A DNA stretch of 64,000 nt from Azospirillum brasilense (GCF_005222205.1 NZ_CP032346.1:186001-250000), one strand, 5' to 3'; counted from the stretch's first letter, positions 16,573-25,836 are shown. Notes: generated by a model not told the origin, from the sequence alone. Numbers and translations are program-made.

Positions 16573-17562
16573 ATGAACGCTCCCACTCTGAACCGACGCA
16601 GGATCATGCTGTCCGCGGCCGTCGGCGCATCGACCCTGTTCGTTTCCGGCAGCGGTGGAGTCGCGTCCGCGCAGGTGACGCCGACGCCCGCGACCGGCAA
16701 CACCGGCCACTACCGTTTCCGGGTCGGCGACATCAGCGCGACGGTGCTGAGCGACGGCGTGATCGGCGGTCCACCCCGCGTCTACGCGAGCGATGCGCCC
16801 GAAGCGGAGCTTCAGGAGGTGCTGCGGCGCGCCTTCCTGCCGACGGACCACATGACGCTGAATCTGAACACCCTTCTGATCGAAACCGGTGGGCGGCGCA
16901 TCCTCGTCGAGCCCGGCGCAGGCGCGACGATGGGGCCGAACGGCGGGCGGATTTTCCAGAACTTCGCGGCGATCGGGCTCGGTCCTGCGGACATCGACGC
17001 CATCGTGATCTCGCACACCCATCCCGACCATGTCGGCAATCTCAGGACCGCAAGCGGCGGCCGGGCGTTCCCCCGGGCCACCGTTTTCGTGCCGAGGGCG
17101 GACTGGGATTTCTTCGTCCGCAACGATCCGGATCTGTCCTACATGCCCGTTCCGGAGGATTTCCGCCTGCGCTTCGCCGCCGCGATCAAGAGCAGCCTCG
17201 AACCCGTCAGGGACGATGTGGAGCTTTACGAAGCCGGTGCGGAGATCGTGCCGGGCCTTACGACGATCGTCGCCGCCGGGCACACGCCGGGCATGGCGAC
17301 CTTCCTCGTCCATTCCGGAAACGACCAGCTGCTGCTGACCGCCGACCTTGCCTATCACCCGATCGTCAACGTCGACAATCCCTGGCGTCCCGGACCCGAC
17401 CGCGACAAGGAAACCGCGCTCGCCTCGCGCCGGCGCATCTTCGACCGGGCGGCCGCTGACCGCATTCCGGTGCTGGGTTTCCATTTTCCCTTCCCGGGCC
17501 TCGGCCGGATGCTCAAGACCGACGGCGGCTACGCCTGGGTCCCTGCAAATTGGCAGTTCTGA
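16573..17562 (+). CDS. Tat-exported MBL-fold metallo-hydrolase
   Basis: A 329-residue metallo-beta-lactamase-fold hydrolase. The ATG at 16573 follows AAGGAAACACCG. A twin-arginine signal (LNRRRIMLSA, then a hydrophobic segment to ASAQ) covers residues 5-36, so it acts in the periplasm. The metal site motif SHTHPDHVGN (HxHxDH) is intact, with a later AAGHTPGM His and LTADLAYH Asp. Related proteins include quorum-quenching lactonases and alkylsulfatase-like enzymes; the substrate here is unknown. It is divergent from a LysR gene. Confidence 0.9.
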   Translation: MNAPTLNRRRIMLSAAVGASTLFVSGSGGVASAQVTPTPATGNTGHYRFRVGDISATVLSDGVIGGPPRVYASDAPEAELQEVLRRAFLPTDHMTLNLNTLLIETGGRRILVEPGAGATMGPNGGRIFQNFAAIGLGPADIDAIVISHTHPDHVGNLRTASGGRAFPRATVFVPRADWDFFVRNDPDLSYMPVPEDFRLRFAAAIKSSLEPVRDDVELYEAGAEIVPGLTTIVAAGHTPGMATFLVHSGNDQLLLTADLAYHPIVNVDNPWRPGPDRDKETALASRRRIFDRAAADRIPVLGFHFPFPGLGRMLKTDGGYAWVPANWQF

Positions 17563-18028
17563 GAGACGGGATGACGACACGGTCAGCCGTCGCTACGACA
17601 GGCCGGACACATGAAAGCGCCCGACCAACCATCAACACGAAGTCTTCTTTTGCGCCGTAGGTGCCGTCCACCACATCATCTCATCTCGGTGGACCCTCGG
17701 TGAGCGAACGCAGTTTGGACACCGGTATCCGCACCTCGGTGAAGAATGGCGCAACGACTTGGTCGCACGGATTCGGGCTCGGCCGATCCAGGGTGGTCAG
17801 CGATGGCGGGCTGAGGTTGGCGCAGCCTGCCATCAGCAACGCCGACATGGCGCTCCCACGCCGGACTGCCGCCGTGATGGACGTGAACTGTCCTGGCCCT
17901 TGGTTCCCCACCGCACTGTCCTCCAGCCCACCAATCGCGCTCATCAAGGGCGACCGAAACGAGGCCGCCACGCCCGTCCGGCGCAACCGATTCCATAAAA
18001 AACGTAATTTTAATGTATATAACGGATT
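17563..18028. other. Non-coding or poorly coding stretch
   Basis: About 470 bp without a convincing gene. A minus-strand frame at 17848-17681 would encode a 55-residue peptide with a lipobox-like LMAGC after a very short hydrophobic stretch, but its continuation lacks any family signal. Towards 18000 the sequence turns AT-rich, marking the promoter region of the following transport gene. No repeats or transposase fragments were recognised. Confidence 0.4.
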
Positions 18029-18057
18029 TATAAATCTATTAAAAAAGTAGATTTATA
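18029..18057. promoter_or_regulatory. Perfect dyad TATAAATCTA-N9-TAGATTTATA
   Basis: A perfect 10-bp inverted repeat with a 9-bp AT-rich spacer, 72 bp upstream of the binding-protein gene at 18130. It overlaps a second palindrome GATTTATAAATC at 18025-18036. The symmetrical arrangement in the promoter region suggests an operator for a dimeric regulator; the lack of a GC-rich stem makes a terminator unlikely. Confidence 0.5.
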
Positions 18058-18129
18058 TTGACGAGGCGTCATGAGGTTGGTGTGATTGGGGCATGGATCA
18101 ACCCCAGCGCGCTTTCTTGGGAGGCTTCA

Positions 18130-19167
18130 ATGACAGCGGAGGTGAAACGCATCGGTTCCACCGCAGGAAGGGTGTTTCTCGGCCTGGCCCTGGCGGCGGG
18201 TCTGACGCTCGGCTCTCCCGGCGGCGCGCGCGCCGAGGCGACGGAGCTGACCATCGGCATCCAGTACGGGCTGAGCTATCTGCCGCTGATGGTCGCCAAG
18301 AACCAGGGGCTGATTGAAAAATACGCTGCGGCGGAGGGGATCGGGCCGGTCAAGGTCAACTGGCTCGTTGTGAACGGCGGCGTGGCCGCCAACGACGCGC
18401 TGCTGAGCGGCAACGCCCAGATCGTCTCCGCCGGCATTTCGCCGCTTCTGGCGGCCTGGGACCGGACACGGGGCGGCATCGGCGTGAAGGCGATCTCGGG
18501 GCTGGACTCCTCCGCCTTCTGGATCAACAGCAACAACCCCAACGTCCGCAGCATCCGCGACCTGACCGACAAGGACCGCATCGCGGTGCCGGCGGTGAAG
18601 GTCTCGATCAACTCGGTCGTTCTTCAGATCGCCGCGGAGAAGGAGTTCGGGCCGGGGCATCATTACGATTTCGAAGCGCTGACCACGCCGCTGAGCCCGC
18701 CGGACGCCACAGCGGCGCTGGTTTCCGGCAAGACGGAGATCACCGGCCACGTCACCACGCCGACCTACGGCACCCTCCAACTCGCCCACCCGAACGTCCA
18801 CCGCATCTTCAATTCGCGCGACGTGATCGGCGAGGCGACGCTGGTGCTGAGCTACACCACGCAGAAATTCTACGACGAGAACCCGAAGCTCACCGCCGCC
18901 GTGGTGAAGGCGATGGGCGACGGCTTCGCGCTGATCGAGCGCGACAAGGCCGAGGCCGCCCGCATCTATCTGGCGGAGGAGCGCAGCAAACTGACCCAGG
19001 ACGAGGTCGTGGCGCTGCTGAACAACCCCGACATCAGCTATTCCCAGATCCCGCACAACACGGGCGTGATCGCCGACTACATGCACCGCGTCGGCTCGAT
19101 CAAGACCAAGCCGGCCTCGTGGAAGGACTACACCCTCCCGATCCTGCACAGCGAAACGGGGAGTTGA
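18130..19167 (+). CDS. ABC transporter substrate-binding protein, sulfonate/NMT1-like (copy 1)
   Basis: A 345-residue periplasmic binding protein of the nitrate/sulfonate/taurine (SsuA/TauA/NMT1) family. The ATG at 18130 is the first start giving a normal signal peptide (basic start, hydrophobic VFLGLALAAGLTLG, cleavage near ARA-E). The mature protein shows IGIQYGLSYLPLMVAKNQGL and a DALLSGNAQIVSAGISPLL segment. It is a paralogue of the protein at 20563 (shared PASWKDY/PASWKDL and HxETGS ends). It has no adjacent ATPase of its own and probably shares that at 21590. Confidence 0.9.
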   Translation: MTAEVKRIGSTAGRVFLGLALAAGLTLGSPGGARAEATELTIGIQYGLSYLPLMVAKNQGLIEKYAAAEGIGPVKVNWLVVNGGVAANDALLSGNAQIVSAGISPLLAAWDRTRGGIGVKAISGLDSSAFWINSNNPNVRSIRDLTDKDRIAVPAVKVSINSVVLQIAAEKEFGPGHHYDFEALTTPLSPPDATAALVSGKTEITGHVTTPTYGTLQLAHPNVHRIFNSRDVIGEATLVLSYTTQKFYDENPKLTAAVVKAMGDGFALIERDKAEAARIYLAEERSKLTQDEVVALLNNPDISYSQIPHNTGVIADYMHRVGSIKTKPASWKDYTLPILHSETGS

Positions 19168-19170
19168 TCC

Positions 19171-19368
19171 ATGGCCAACGACCGTGAGCCGCCGGAGGAG
19201 TTGGTCTGCCTGCCGTTTCCCGAGGCGATGGCGCTGTGGCTGCTGATGTCCGACACCGGCGAGACCGACCCGTCGCTTGATCTGCGGCGTCTCCACAGCC
19301 TGTCGGTGGCCTTCGTGCTGCTGGCCTTCGGCGCCGTCGCGCTGCTCGCTTGGTTGCGCGCCGCCTGA
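19171..19368 (+). CDS. Small single-pass membrane protein in the sulfonate module
   Basis: A 65-residue protein starting 3 bp after the binding-protein gene. Residues 1-40 are hydrophilic and acidic, with MANDREPPEELVCLPFPEAM at the start; residues ~44-63 form one transmembrane helix (LSVAFVLLAFGAVALLAWL) ending in a short basic tail. No known family was recognised. The tight spacing and clean coding frame support a real gene co-expressed with uptake genes. Confidence 0.6.
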   Translation: MANDREPPEELVCLPFPEAMALWLLMSDTGETDPSLDLRRLHSLSVAFVLLAFGAVALLAWLRAA

Positions 19369-19447
19369 GGCCAGCCGCTTCCCGTTCGCCTTTCCACCCG
19401 CCTTTCCGCGTGTCCGTTCCTTCCGTCTTCCCAAAGGAGCCTGTCCG

Positions 19448-20350
19448 ATGAGCCTTCCCAGCGGTTTCGACATCAAGCCCATCAACGGCAACATCGGCGC
19501 CGAACTGCGCGGCGTCACCCTGTCCGGCGATCTGCACCCGGCGGTGCTGAAGGCGATCCAGGACGCCGTCCACGAGTACAAGGTGATCTTCGTCCGCGAT
19601 CAGCACCACATCGACGACGCCCGGCAGGAGGCGTTCGGGCGGCTGTGGGGCAGCCTGGTCGGCCATCCGACCGTCCCGTCGCTCAGCGGGACCGAAGGCA
19701 TCCTGGACGTGGACGGCTCCCGCGGGGAACGCGCCAGTTCCTGGCACGCCGACATCACCTTCCTCGGCGATTATCCCAGCATCACCATCCTGCGCCCGCA
19801 TGAACTGCCGGACCGCGGCGGCGACACGCTGTGGGGCAACACGGCGGCGGCCTACGCTGAACTGCCGGAGCCGCTGCGCGAACTGGCCGACAAGCTGCGG
19901 GCGATCCACACCAACCAGTACGATTACGTGGGCGACCGCGGAAACGTCCGCGAGGACGGGCTGAAGCGCTTCAACGAGGTCTTCACCTCCACCGTCTACG
20001 AGACGGAGCATCCGCTGGTGTCCGTGCATCCGGTCACCGGCGAGCGCACGCTGCTGGTCGGGCATTTCCTGCAACGGCTGGTCGGCTTCGGCACCTCCGA
20101 TTCCAACCGGCTGATCGGCATCTTCACCGACCACGCCACCCGTCCGGAAAACACGGTGCGCTGGCACTGGTCGCCGGGCGACGTGGCGATCTGGGACAAC
20201 CGAGCCACCATCCACCGGGCCGTGGACGATTACGGCGACCGTCCCCGCGTCGTCCGCCGCACGACGGTGGCCGGCAATGTGGTGGTCGGCGTCGATGGCC
20301 GTCCCAGCGTGACCCGCGTGCTCGGCCGCAAGCCGAGCCTCGCCGCCTGA
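19448..20350 (+). CDS. TauD/TfdA-family alpha-ketoglutarate-dependent dioxygenase
   Basis: A 300-residue Fe(II)/2-oxoglutarate dioxygenase. The metal triad is visible as WHAD (His100, Asp102) and the distal IHRAV (His256), with Arg270 in RPRVVRRTT positioned to bind 2-oxoglutarate. Relatives hydroxylate taurine, alkyl sulfonates, alkyl sulfates or 2,4-D, releasing sulfite or sulfate and an aldehyde. AAAGGAG precedes the ATG. The flanking sulfonate-type transport genes support a sulfonate or sulfate ester as substrate. A rho-independent terminator follows at 20408. Confidence 0.92.
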   Translation: MSLPSGFDIKPINGNIGAELRGVTLSGDLHPAVLKAIQDAVHEYKVIFVRDQHHIDDARQEAFGRLWGSLVGHPTVPSLSGTEGILDVDGSRGERASSWHADITFLGDYPSITILRPHELPDRGGDTLWGNTAAAYAELPEPLRELADKLRAIHTNQYDYVGDRGNVREDGLKRFNEVFTSTVYETEHPLVSVHPVTGERTLLVGHFLQRLVGFGTSDSNRLIGIFTDHATRPENTVRWHWSPGDVAIWDNRATIHRAVDDYGDRPRVVRRTTVAGNVVVGVDGRPSVTRVLGRKPSLAA

Positions 20351-20407
20351 CGGTCGTCTGGTGCGGCATGGGCGGTCCACGCCCCCCGTGTCGCACCGGA
20401 TTGTCGC

Positions 20408-20445
20408 GAAGCCGGCAGACGAGCCTGCCGGCTTCGCATCTTTTT
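20408..20445 (+). terminator. Rho-independent terminator
   Basis: An 11-bp perfect stem (GAAGCCGGCAG / CTGCCGGCTTC) with a 6-base loop, followed by GCATCTTTTT. It closes the transcript with the binding-protein, small membrane protein and TauD-like genes and separates it from the second transport operon. Confidence 0.85.
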
Positions 20446-20562
20446 GCGGCCATAAATAACATATATATACTGTGATTAATGCCTATTTTCCCTGTTGAAT
20501 CATTCGTGGAATCATGGTGTCATTTTCCTACTAGAGATTAGGTAAAATTTTCGGAGGTTCGT

Positions 20563-21585
20563 ATGTTCCATCCTGGACGTGTCATCCGCCACGCGCTCTG
20601 CGCCTTGGCCGGTCTGGGGCTCGCCGCCGCAGCGCTGGCCGGTCCGGCGGCGGCGGAAGGCCGGATACGGATCGCCGAACAGTATGGGCTGGGCTATCTG
20701 CCGCTGCATGTGCTGCGCCACCAGAAGCTGATCGAGAAGCACGGCAAGGAGCTGGGGCTCGACGTCACTGTGGAGTGGGTGCAGCTCTCCGGCGGCGCGG
20801 CGATGAACGACGCGCTGCTGTCGGACAGCATCGATCTCGGCTCGGCGGGCGTCGGTCCGCTGCTGACCATCTGGGACCGCACCAAGGGCAACGCCAACGT
20901 CAAGGCCATCGCCGCCCTGAACAGCATGCCGCTGTTCCTGACCACCACCAACCCGAACGTCAAGACGCTCAAGGACTTCACCGACAAGGACAAGATCGCC
21001 CTGCCGGCGGTGAAGGTCGGCGTCCAGGCCCGCGTGCTCCAGATGGCCGTGGAGAAGGAGTTCGGGGAGGGCAAGTTCGACGCGCTCGACAAGCTGACCG
21101 TCTCGCTGCCGCATCCCGACGCCACCGCCGCCCTGCTGTCCGGCTCGTCGGAGATCACCGGGCACATCTCCAGCCCGCCCTTCCAGTACCAGCAGCTCCG
21201 CGACCCGAAGATCCACAAGGTCTTCAGCTCCTACGACGTGCTGGGCGGGCCGCACACCTTCAACCTGATCTGGGCGAAGGAAGCCTTCCGGACCAAGAAT
21301 CCCAAGACCTATCAGGCCTTCCTCGGCGCGCTGAAGGAGGCGATGGACGTCATCAACGCCGACCATTCCGTGGCGGCGGACATCTATCTGGCGCAGAACC
21401 GGGGCGACCTCGACAAGGCTTTCGTGGTCAGCATCCTCGACGACCCGGACAACCAGTTCACCGTCGCCCCCGCCGGCGTCGGGGCCTTCGCCGACTTCAT
21501 GCACAAGGTCGGCGCCATGAAGAACAAGCCGGCCTCCTGGAAGGACCTGTTCTTCGAAGACCTGCACGGCGAAACCGGGAGCTGA
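20563..21585 (+). CDS. ABC transporter substrate-binding protein, sulfonate/NMT1-like (copy 2)
   Basis: A 340-residue periplasmic binding protein, paralogous to that at 18130. A signal peptide covers residues 1-31 (hydrophobic LCALAGLGLAAAALAG, cleavage near AAA-E). The mature part has RIAEQYGLGYLPLHVLRHQK and DALLSDSIDLGSAGVGPLL. CGGAGG precedes the ATG. It heads an operon with the ATPase and permease (gaps of 4 bp and a 4-bp overlap), so it is the cognate receptor of this importer. The upstream 117 bp are AT-rich and hold the promoter. Confidence 0.92.
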   Translation: MFHPGRVIRHALCALAGLGLAAAALAGPAAAEGRIRIAEQYGLGYLPLHVLRHQKLIEKHGKELGLDVTVEWVQLSGGAAMNDALLSDSIDLGSAGVGPLLTIWDRTKGNANVKAIAALNSMPLFLTTTNPNVKTLKDFTDKDKIALPAVKVGVQARVLQMAVEKEFGEGKFDALDKLTVSLPHPDATAALLSGSSEITGHISSPPFQYQQLRDPKIHKVFSSYDVLGGPHTFNLIWAKEAFRTKNPKTYQAFLGALKEAMDVINADHSVAADIYLAQNRGDLDKAFVVSILDDPDNQFTVAPAGVGAFADFMHKVGAMKNKPASWKDLFFEDLHGETGS

Positions 21586-21589
21586 GCCG

Positions 21590-22453
21590 ATGAACGCCTT
21601 CACCCATCCCGCCAGCCTGGACACCTCCAGCCTCGACTTGGCCGGTGTGGGCAGCGCCGGCGTGTCCGAGCGCCCTCTGCTGGACGTGTCCGGCGTGACG
21701 CTCCAGTACAAGACGCGCCGCCATCTGGTGACCGCGACCTACCGCGTCGATTTCCAGGTGTTCCAGGCGGAGCGCTACGTCCTGCTGGGGCCGTCCGGCT
21801 GCGGCAAGTCCTCCTTGCTGAAAGCGGTGGGCGGCTTCCTGGCGCCGGTGGATGGCGCCATCCGTCTGAACGGGCGGGCGGTGAGCGGGCCGGGGCCGGA
21901 TCGCATGATGGTCTTCCAGGAGTTCGACCAGCTTCCGCCCTGGAAGACTGTGAAGCAGAACGTGATGTTCCCCCTGCTCGCCAGCGGCAAGGCCACGCGG
22001 CGGGAGGCCGAGGAGAAGGCGCTGGACTGCATCGCGCGGGTGAACCTGTCCAAGTTCGCCGACGTGCATCCGCACATGCTGTCGGGCGGGATGAAGCAGC
22101 GCGTCGCCATCGCCCGTGCCATGGCCATGGAGCCGGACATCCTGCTGATGGACGAGCCCTTCGCGGCGCTGGACGCGCTGACCCGCCGCAAGATGCAGGA
22201 GGAGCTGCTTCAGCTCTGGGACGATCTGCGCTTCACCGTGCTGTTCGTCACCCACTCCATCGAGGAGGCGCTGGTCGTCGGCTCGCGCATCCTGGTGCTG
22301 TCGCCGCACCCCGGACAGGTGAAGGCGGAGCTGAACTGCGACGGCTACGACCATTTCGCGGTGGGCAGCCCGGCCTTCCAGGACACCGCCCAGCGCATCC
22401 ACACTATGCTGTTCGCCGACGAGGTGGAAACGGTGAAGGGGGTGCCGTCATGA
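21590..22453 (+). CDS. Sulfonate/nitrate-type ABC transporter ATP-binding protein
   Basis: A 287-residue ATPase of the SsuB/TauB/NrtD family. Walker A is GPSGCGKSS (residues ~68-76), the signature is LSGGMKQR, Walker B is ILLMDEPF, and the switch His lies in FVTHS. An unusually long N-terminal leader of ~28 residues precedes the ATPase domain. It drives import through the next gene's permease, whose start overlaps its stop. Confidence 0.93.
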   Translation: MNAFTHPASLDTSSLDLAGVGSAGVSERPLLDVSGVTLQYKTRRHLVTATYRVDFQVFQAERYVLLGPSGCGKSSLLKAVGGFLAPVDGAIRLNGRAVSGPGPDRMMVFQEFDQLPPWKTVKQNVMFPLLASGKATRREAEEKALDCIARVNLSKFADVHPHMLSGGMKQRVAIARAMAMEPDILLMDEPFAALDALTRRKMQEELLQLWDDLRFTVLFVTHSIEEALVVGSRILVLSPHPGQVKAELNCDGYDHFAVGSPAFQDTAQRIHTMLFADEVETVKGVPS

Positions 22454-23346
22454 CCGGCCTGTCCCTGGCGCCGCGAGGCCGCCGCGTGCCCCCCGTCCGC
22501 CCGGAGTATGAACGGACGGTCGCCACCACCGGCCCCATCGGCGACGTGGCCCGCCCGCTGTCCCTGTGGGAGCGGATCGGCAACATCACCGCGCTCCGCC
22601 GCTTCGCCGTGCTGGCCGCGGTGGCGCTGCTTTGGCAGGTCGCCGCGACGTGGCAGAACAACCCGCTGATGTTCCCCACCTTCACCGCCACCGTCACGGC
22701 GCTGTGGGACGGCATCTGGCGGGAGAACCTGCTGTCGATGGCCTGGGTGTCGCTGTCGGTCCTGCTGAAGGGCTATGCCATCGCCGTCGTGCTGGCCGTG
22801 CTGCTGACCAGCTTCGCGGTGTCCACGCGCATCGGCAACGACGTGCTGTCCACGCTGACCTCGATGTTCAACCCCTTGCCGGCCATCGCGCTGCTGCCCA
22901 TCGCCATGCTGTGGTTCGGGCTGGGCGCGGTCAGCCTGACCTTCGTTCTGGTCCACGCGGTGCTGTGGCCGCTGGCGCTGAACACCCACGCCGGCTTCAC
23001 CTCGGTGTCGGAGACGCTGCGCATGGCCGGGCGGAATTACGGGCTGACCGGCATCCGCTACGTCGTCACCATGCTGATTCCGGCGGCCTTTCCGGCCATC
23101 CTGACCGGGCTGAAGGTCGGCTGGGCCTTCGCCTGGCGCACGCTGATCGCGGCGGAGCTGGTGTTCGGCGTCTCGTCGGGCAAGGGCGGGCTGGGCTGGT
23201 TCATCTTCCAGAACCGCAACGAGCTGTACATCGACAAGGTGTTCGCCGGCCTCGTCACCGTCATCCTGATCGGCCTCGTCGTCGAGAACGTCGTCTTCCG
23301 CTGGATCGAGACCCACACCGTCCGCAAGTGGGGCATGGTCCGCTAG
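22450..23346 (+). CDS. Sulfonate/nitrate-type ABC transporter permease
   Basis: A 298-residue inner-membrane permease of the SsuC/TauC family with about six transmembrane helices and the cytoplasmic EAA loop (around SETLRMAGRNYGLTGIRYVV), which contacts the ATPase. Its ATG overlaps the ATPase stop. The last gene before a REP-like inverted repeat, it is still likely co-transcribed with the threonine-synthase-family gene downstream. Confidence 0.92.
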   Translation: MTGLSLAPRGRRVPPVRPEYERTVATTGPIGDVARPLSLWERIGNITALRRFAVLAAVALLWQVAATWQNNPLMFPTFTATVTALWDGIWRENLLSMAWVSLSVLLKGYAIAVVLAVLLTSFAVSTRIGNDVLSTLTSMFNPLPAIALLPIAMLWFGLGAVSLTFVLVHAVLWPLALNTHAGFTSVSETLRMAGRNYGLTGIRYVVTMLIPAAFPAILTGLKVGWAFAWRTLIAAELVFGVSSGKGGLGWFIFQNRNELYIDKVFAGLVTVILIGLVVENVVFRWIETHTVRKWGMVR

Positions 23347-23355
23347 CAACCAAAT

Positions 23356-23497
23356 CCCCTCTCCCGCCCCGGGAGAGGGAGGGACCCGCCGCTCCGTGGC
23401 GGGAGGGTGAGGGTATCGGCGAGGATCGGTGGTTCGATCCTTGCGCGACCCTCACCCTCCCGCTTTGCGGGCACCCTCTCCCAGGGCGGGAGAGGGG
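23356..23497. repeat. REP-like long imperfect palindrome, copy 1
   Basis: A 142-bp intergenic palindrome: CCCCTCTCCCGCCC at the left end is mirrored by GGGCGGGAGAGGGG at the right, with inner arms AGGGTGAGGGT and ACCCTCACCCT around a central spacer. Related G/C-rich elements occur at 35183 and 46220. It lies between co-directional genes of the transport/enzyme operon and may act as an mRNA processing or attenuation structure. Confidence 0.75.
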
Positions 23498-23521
23498 ATT
23501 CTTCAGCAAGGAAATCCATCC

Positions 23522-24763
23522 GTGCCTTTCGACAGCAACCTGACCACCGAGCGCCCGACCTTCGTCACGCATCTGGAATGCGCCTACACCGGCGAGCGGT
23601 ACGAGGCCGACACCGTCCACAACCTGTCCAAGGCCGGCAAGCCGTTGCTGGTCCGCTATGACCTGGAGGGGGTGCGCGGCGCGCTGACCAAGGACGCGCT
23701 GTCCGAACGCCCGCAGGACCTGTGGCGCTATCGCGAGCTGCTGCCGGTGCGCCGGGTGCAGGACATCGTCAGCCTGGGCGAGGCGGTGACCCCGCTGGTC
23801 GCGCTGCCCAAGCTCGCCGCGAAGCTGGGGGCGGCGGAACTGCTGGTCAAGGACGAGGGGCGTCTGCCCACCGGTTCCTTCAAGGCGCGCGGGCTGGTCA
23901 TGGCGGTGTCCATGGCGAAGGCCTTCGGCATCACGCACATGGCCATGCCGACCAACGGCAACGCCGGCGCGGCGCTGGCCGCCTACGCGACGCGGGCGGG
24001 CATCAAGACGACGATCTTCTGCCCGGAGGACACGCCGGAGGTCAACGTCTCGGAGATCGAACTCCAGGGCGCCACGGTCTACCGGGTCAACGGGCTGATC
24101 GACGACTGCGGCAAGATCGTGGGGGAGGGCAAGGCCAAGGCCGGCTGGTTCGACGTCTCCACCCTGAAGGAGCCCTACCGGATCGAAGGCAAGAAGACCA
24201 TGGGTCTGGAATTGGCTGAGCAGCTCGGCTGGGAAGTGCCGGACGTCATCTTCTACCCGACCGGTGGCGGCACCGGGCTGATCGGCATGTGGAAGGCCTT
24301 TGCCGAGCTGGAGGCCATCGGCTTCATCGGCTCCAAACGCCCGCGCATGGTCGCCGTGCAGGCCGCCGGCTGCGCCCCGATGGTCCGCGCCTACGAGGCG
24401 GGCGAGGAGCACGCGCCGCGCTGGCAGGACGCCCACACCATCGCGTCCGGCATCCGCGTGCCGCAGGCGGTCGGCGACTTCCTGATCCTGCGCGCGGTGC
24501 GGGAGAGCGGCGGTTTCGCCGTCGCCGTGCCCGACGAGGCCATCCAGGCGGCCCTGGACGAGGCGGCGCGGGAGGAAGGCTTCCTGCTCTGCCCGGAGGG
24601 CGCCGCCACCTACGCCGCCTACAAGCAGGCGCTGGCCGACGGGCGGGTGGGCCGCGACGAGCGCGCCGTGCTGTTCAACTGCGCGACCGGGCTGAAATAC
24701 CCGCTGCCGCCCGTCCACCGGACGCTCGACCGCCACCAGCCCATCGACTACTCGGTGTTCTGA
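23522..24763 (+). CDS. Threonine synthase-family PLP enzyme
   Basis: A 413-residue fold-type II pyridoxal-phosphate enzyme annotated by family as threonine synthase. Start is GTG at 23522 with AAGGAA upstream. Lys121 in GSFKARG is the PLP lysine; TNGNAGAALAA and PTGGGTGLIG bind the cofactor. The N-terminal LECAYTGERYEAD segment is typical of this subgroup. Threonine synthase makes threonine from phosphohomoserine, but a homologue (cysteate synthase) makes L-cysteate from phosphoserine and sulfite. Location within a sulfonate module makes a sulfur-related or catabolic role possible; the sequence alone does not decide. Confidence 0.85.
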   Translation: MPFDSNLTTERPTFVTHLECAYTGERYEADTVHNLSKAGKPLLVRYDLEGVRGALTKDALSERPQDLWRYRELLPVRRVQDIVSLGEAVTPLVALPKLAAKLGAAELLVKDEGRLPTGSFKARGLVMAVSMAKAFGITHMAMPTNGNAGAALAAYATRAGIKTTIFCPEDTPEVNVSEIELQGATVYRVNGLIDDCGKIVGEGKAKAGWFDVSTLKEPYRIEGKKTMGLELAEQLGWEVPDVIFYPTGGGTGLIGMWKAFAELEAIGFIGSKRPRMVAVQAAGCAPMVRAYEAGEEHAPRWQDAHTIASGIRVPQAVGDFLILRAVRESGGFAVAVPDEAIQAALDEAAREEGFLLCPEGAATYAAYKQALADGRVGRDERAVLFNCATGLKYPLPPVHRTLDRHQPIDYSVF

Positions 24764-24765
24764 GG

Positions 24766-25836
24766 ATGAGTGGTCCTTACGCGGCGGACCGTCTGGTGGC
24801 TCTGCTCGACGCCATCCTGCAGCGGTCCGGCAGCAGCCCGGAGGAGGCGGCCATCGTCGCCGCCAACCTCGTGGACTCCGACGCCACCGGCCACGCCAGC
24901 CACGGGGTGTGCCAGATCGCCGTCTACGCGAAGAGCCTGGAGCTGGGCCATCTGCAACCCAACCGCCACGCCCGCGTCGTCCGCGACGAGGCGCCGTTCC
25001 TGGTGGTGGACGGGGAGGTCGGTTATGGGCAGGTGATCGCGCGGGAGGCGACGGACCTCGCCATCGCGCGGGCCAAGGCGGGCGGGGCCTGCGTGCTCGC
25101 CCTGCGCAACGCCCACCACATCGGGCGCGTCGGTTCCTACGGCGAGCAGTGCATCGACGCGGGGTTGATCGGGGTCTTCTTCGTCAACGTGGTCAGCCGG
25201 CCGCTGGCGGCCCCCCATGGCGGCGGGCGGCCGCGGCTGGGCACCAACCCGATCTGCATTGCCGTTCCCGCCACACCGGGCCATCCGCCTTTCCTGCTGG
25301 ACTTCGCGACCAGCGCGGTGGCGGCCAACAAGTGCCGCGTCGCCGCGGCCACCGGGAAGGAGGTCGCCGACGGCCTGCTGATCGATGAGCGGGGCGCGCC
25401 GACGCGCGACCCCGGCGTGATGTTCCGCGACCCGACCGGCGCCATCCTGCCCTTTGGCGGGCATAAGGGTTACGGGCTGGCGCTGGCCTGCGAGATCCTC
25501 GCCGGGGCGCTGGCCGGCGGGCTGCCGGCCCTGCCGGAAAACCTCCGTCCGGGCCGGGTGGTGAACAACGCGCTGGCCTTCCTGATCGACCCGGCGCGGG
25601 TATCCGACACGGAGAACGGTGGCTGGCAGGCGCTGACCGACGCGGTGCTGGACCACATCCAGGACACCCCGCCGGTCCCAGGCGGTGACGGCGTGCTGGT
25701 GCCCGGCGGGCCGGAGCGGCGGAGCCGGGCTCTGGCCGCGGAGCGCGGCATCACGCTCGACCCCGACACCGTGCGCGCCCTGCACGACATCGGGGGCGCG
25801 CTCGGCCTCGACGTTCCGGTCTTCCTGGGGGGCTGA
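24766..25836 (+). CDS. Malate/L-lactate/sulfolactate dehydrogenase family enzyme
   Basis: A 356-residue NAD(P)-dependent dehydrogenase of the Ldh_2 family (ComC, YlbC, malate dehydrogenase type), not the classical Rossmann lactate dehydrogenases. Characteristic segments include DATGHASHGV near residue 42, ARAKAGGACVLALRNAHHIG, GRPRLGTNPICIAVP and FGGHKGYGLAL near the C-terminal third. Substrates in the family include malate, ureidoglycolate and (R)-sulfolactate. It starts 2 bp after the threonine-synthase-family gene; with the sulfonate importer, sulfolactate is a natural candidate substrate, by inference. Confidence 0.9.
   Translation: MSGPYAADRLVALLDAILQRSGSSPEEAAIVAANLVDSDATGHASHGVCQIAVYAKSLELGHLQPNRHARVVRDEAPFLVVDGEVGYGQVIAREATDLAIARAKAGGACVLALRNAHHIGRVGSYGEQCIDAGLIGVFFVNVVSRPLAAPHGGGRPRLGTNPICIAVPATPGHPPFLLDFATSAVAANKCRVAAATGKEVADGLLIDERGAPTRDPGVMFRDPTGAILPFGGHKGYGLALACEILAGALAGGLPALPENLRPGRVVNNALAFLIDPARVSDTENGGWQALTDAVLDHIQDTPPVPGGDGVLVPGGPERRSRALAAERGITLDPDTVRALHDIGGALGLDVPVFLGG

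Noticed and set aside
17681..17848. Minus-strand 55-codon frame with LMAGC lipobox-like motif, possible Rz1-type lipoprotein
   Set aside because: The hydrophobic stretch before the cysteine is too short for a good lipoprotein signal. No spanin partner or phage genes surround it, and no ribosome-binding site is convincing.
23356..23497. Possible CRISPR-like repeat block
   Set aside because: The repeats are inverted arms of one palindrome rather than regularly spaced direct repeats, and no cas genes are present.
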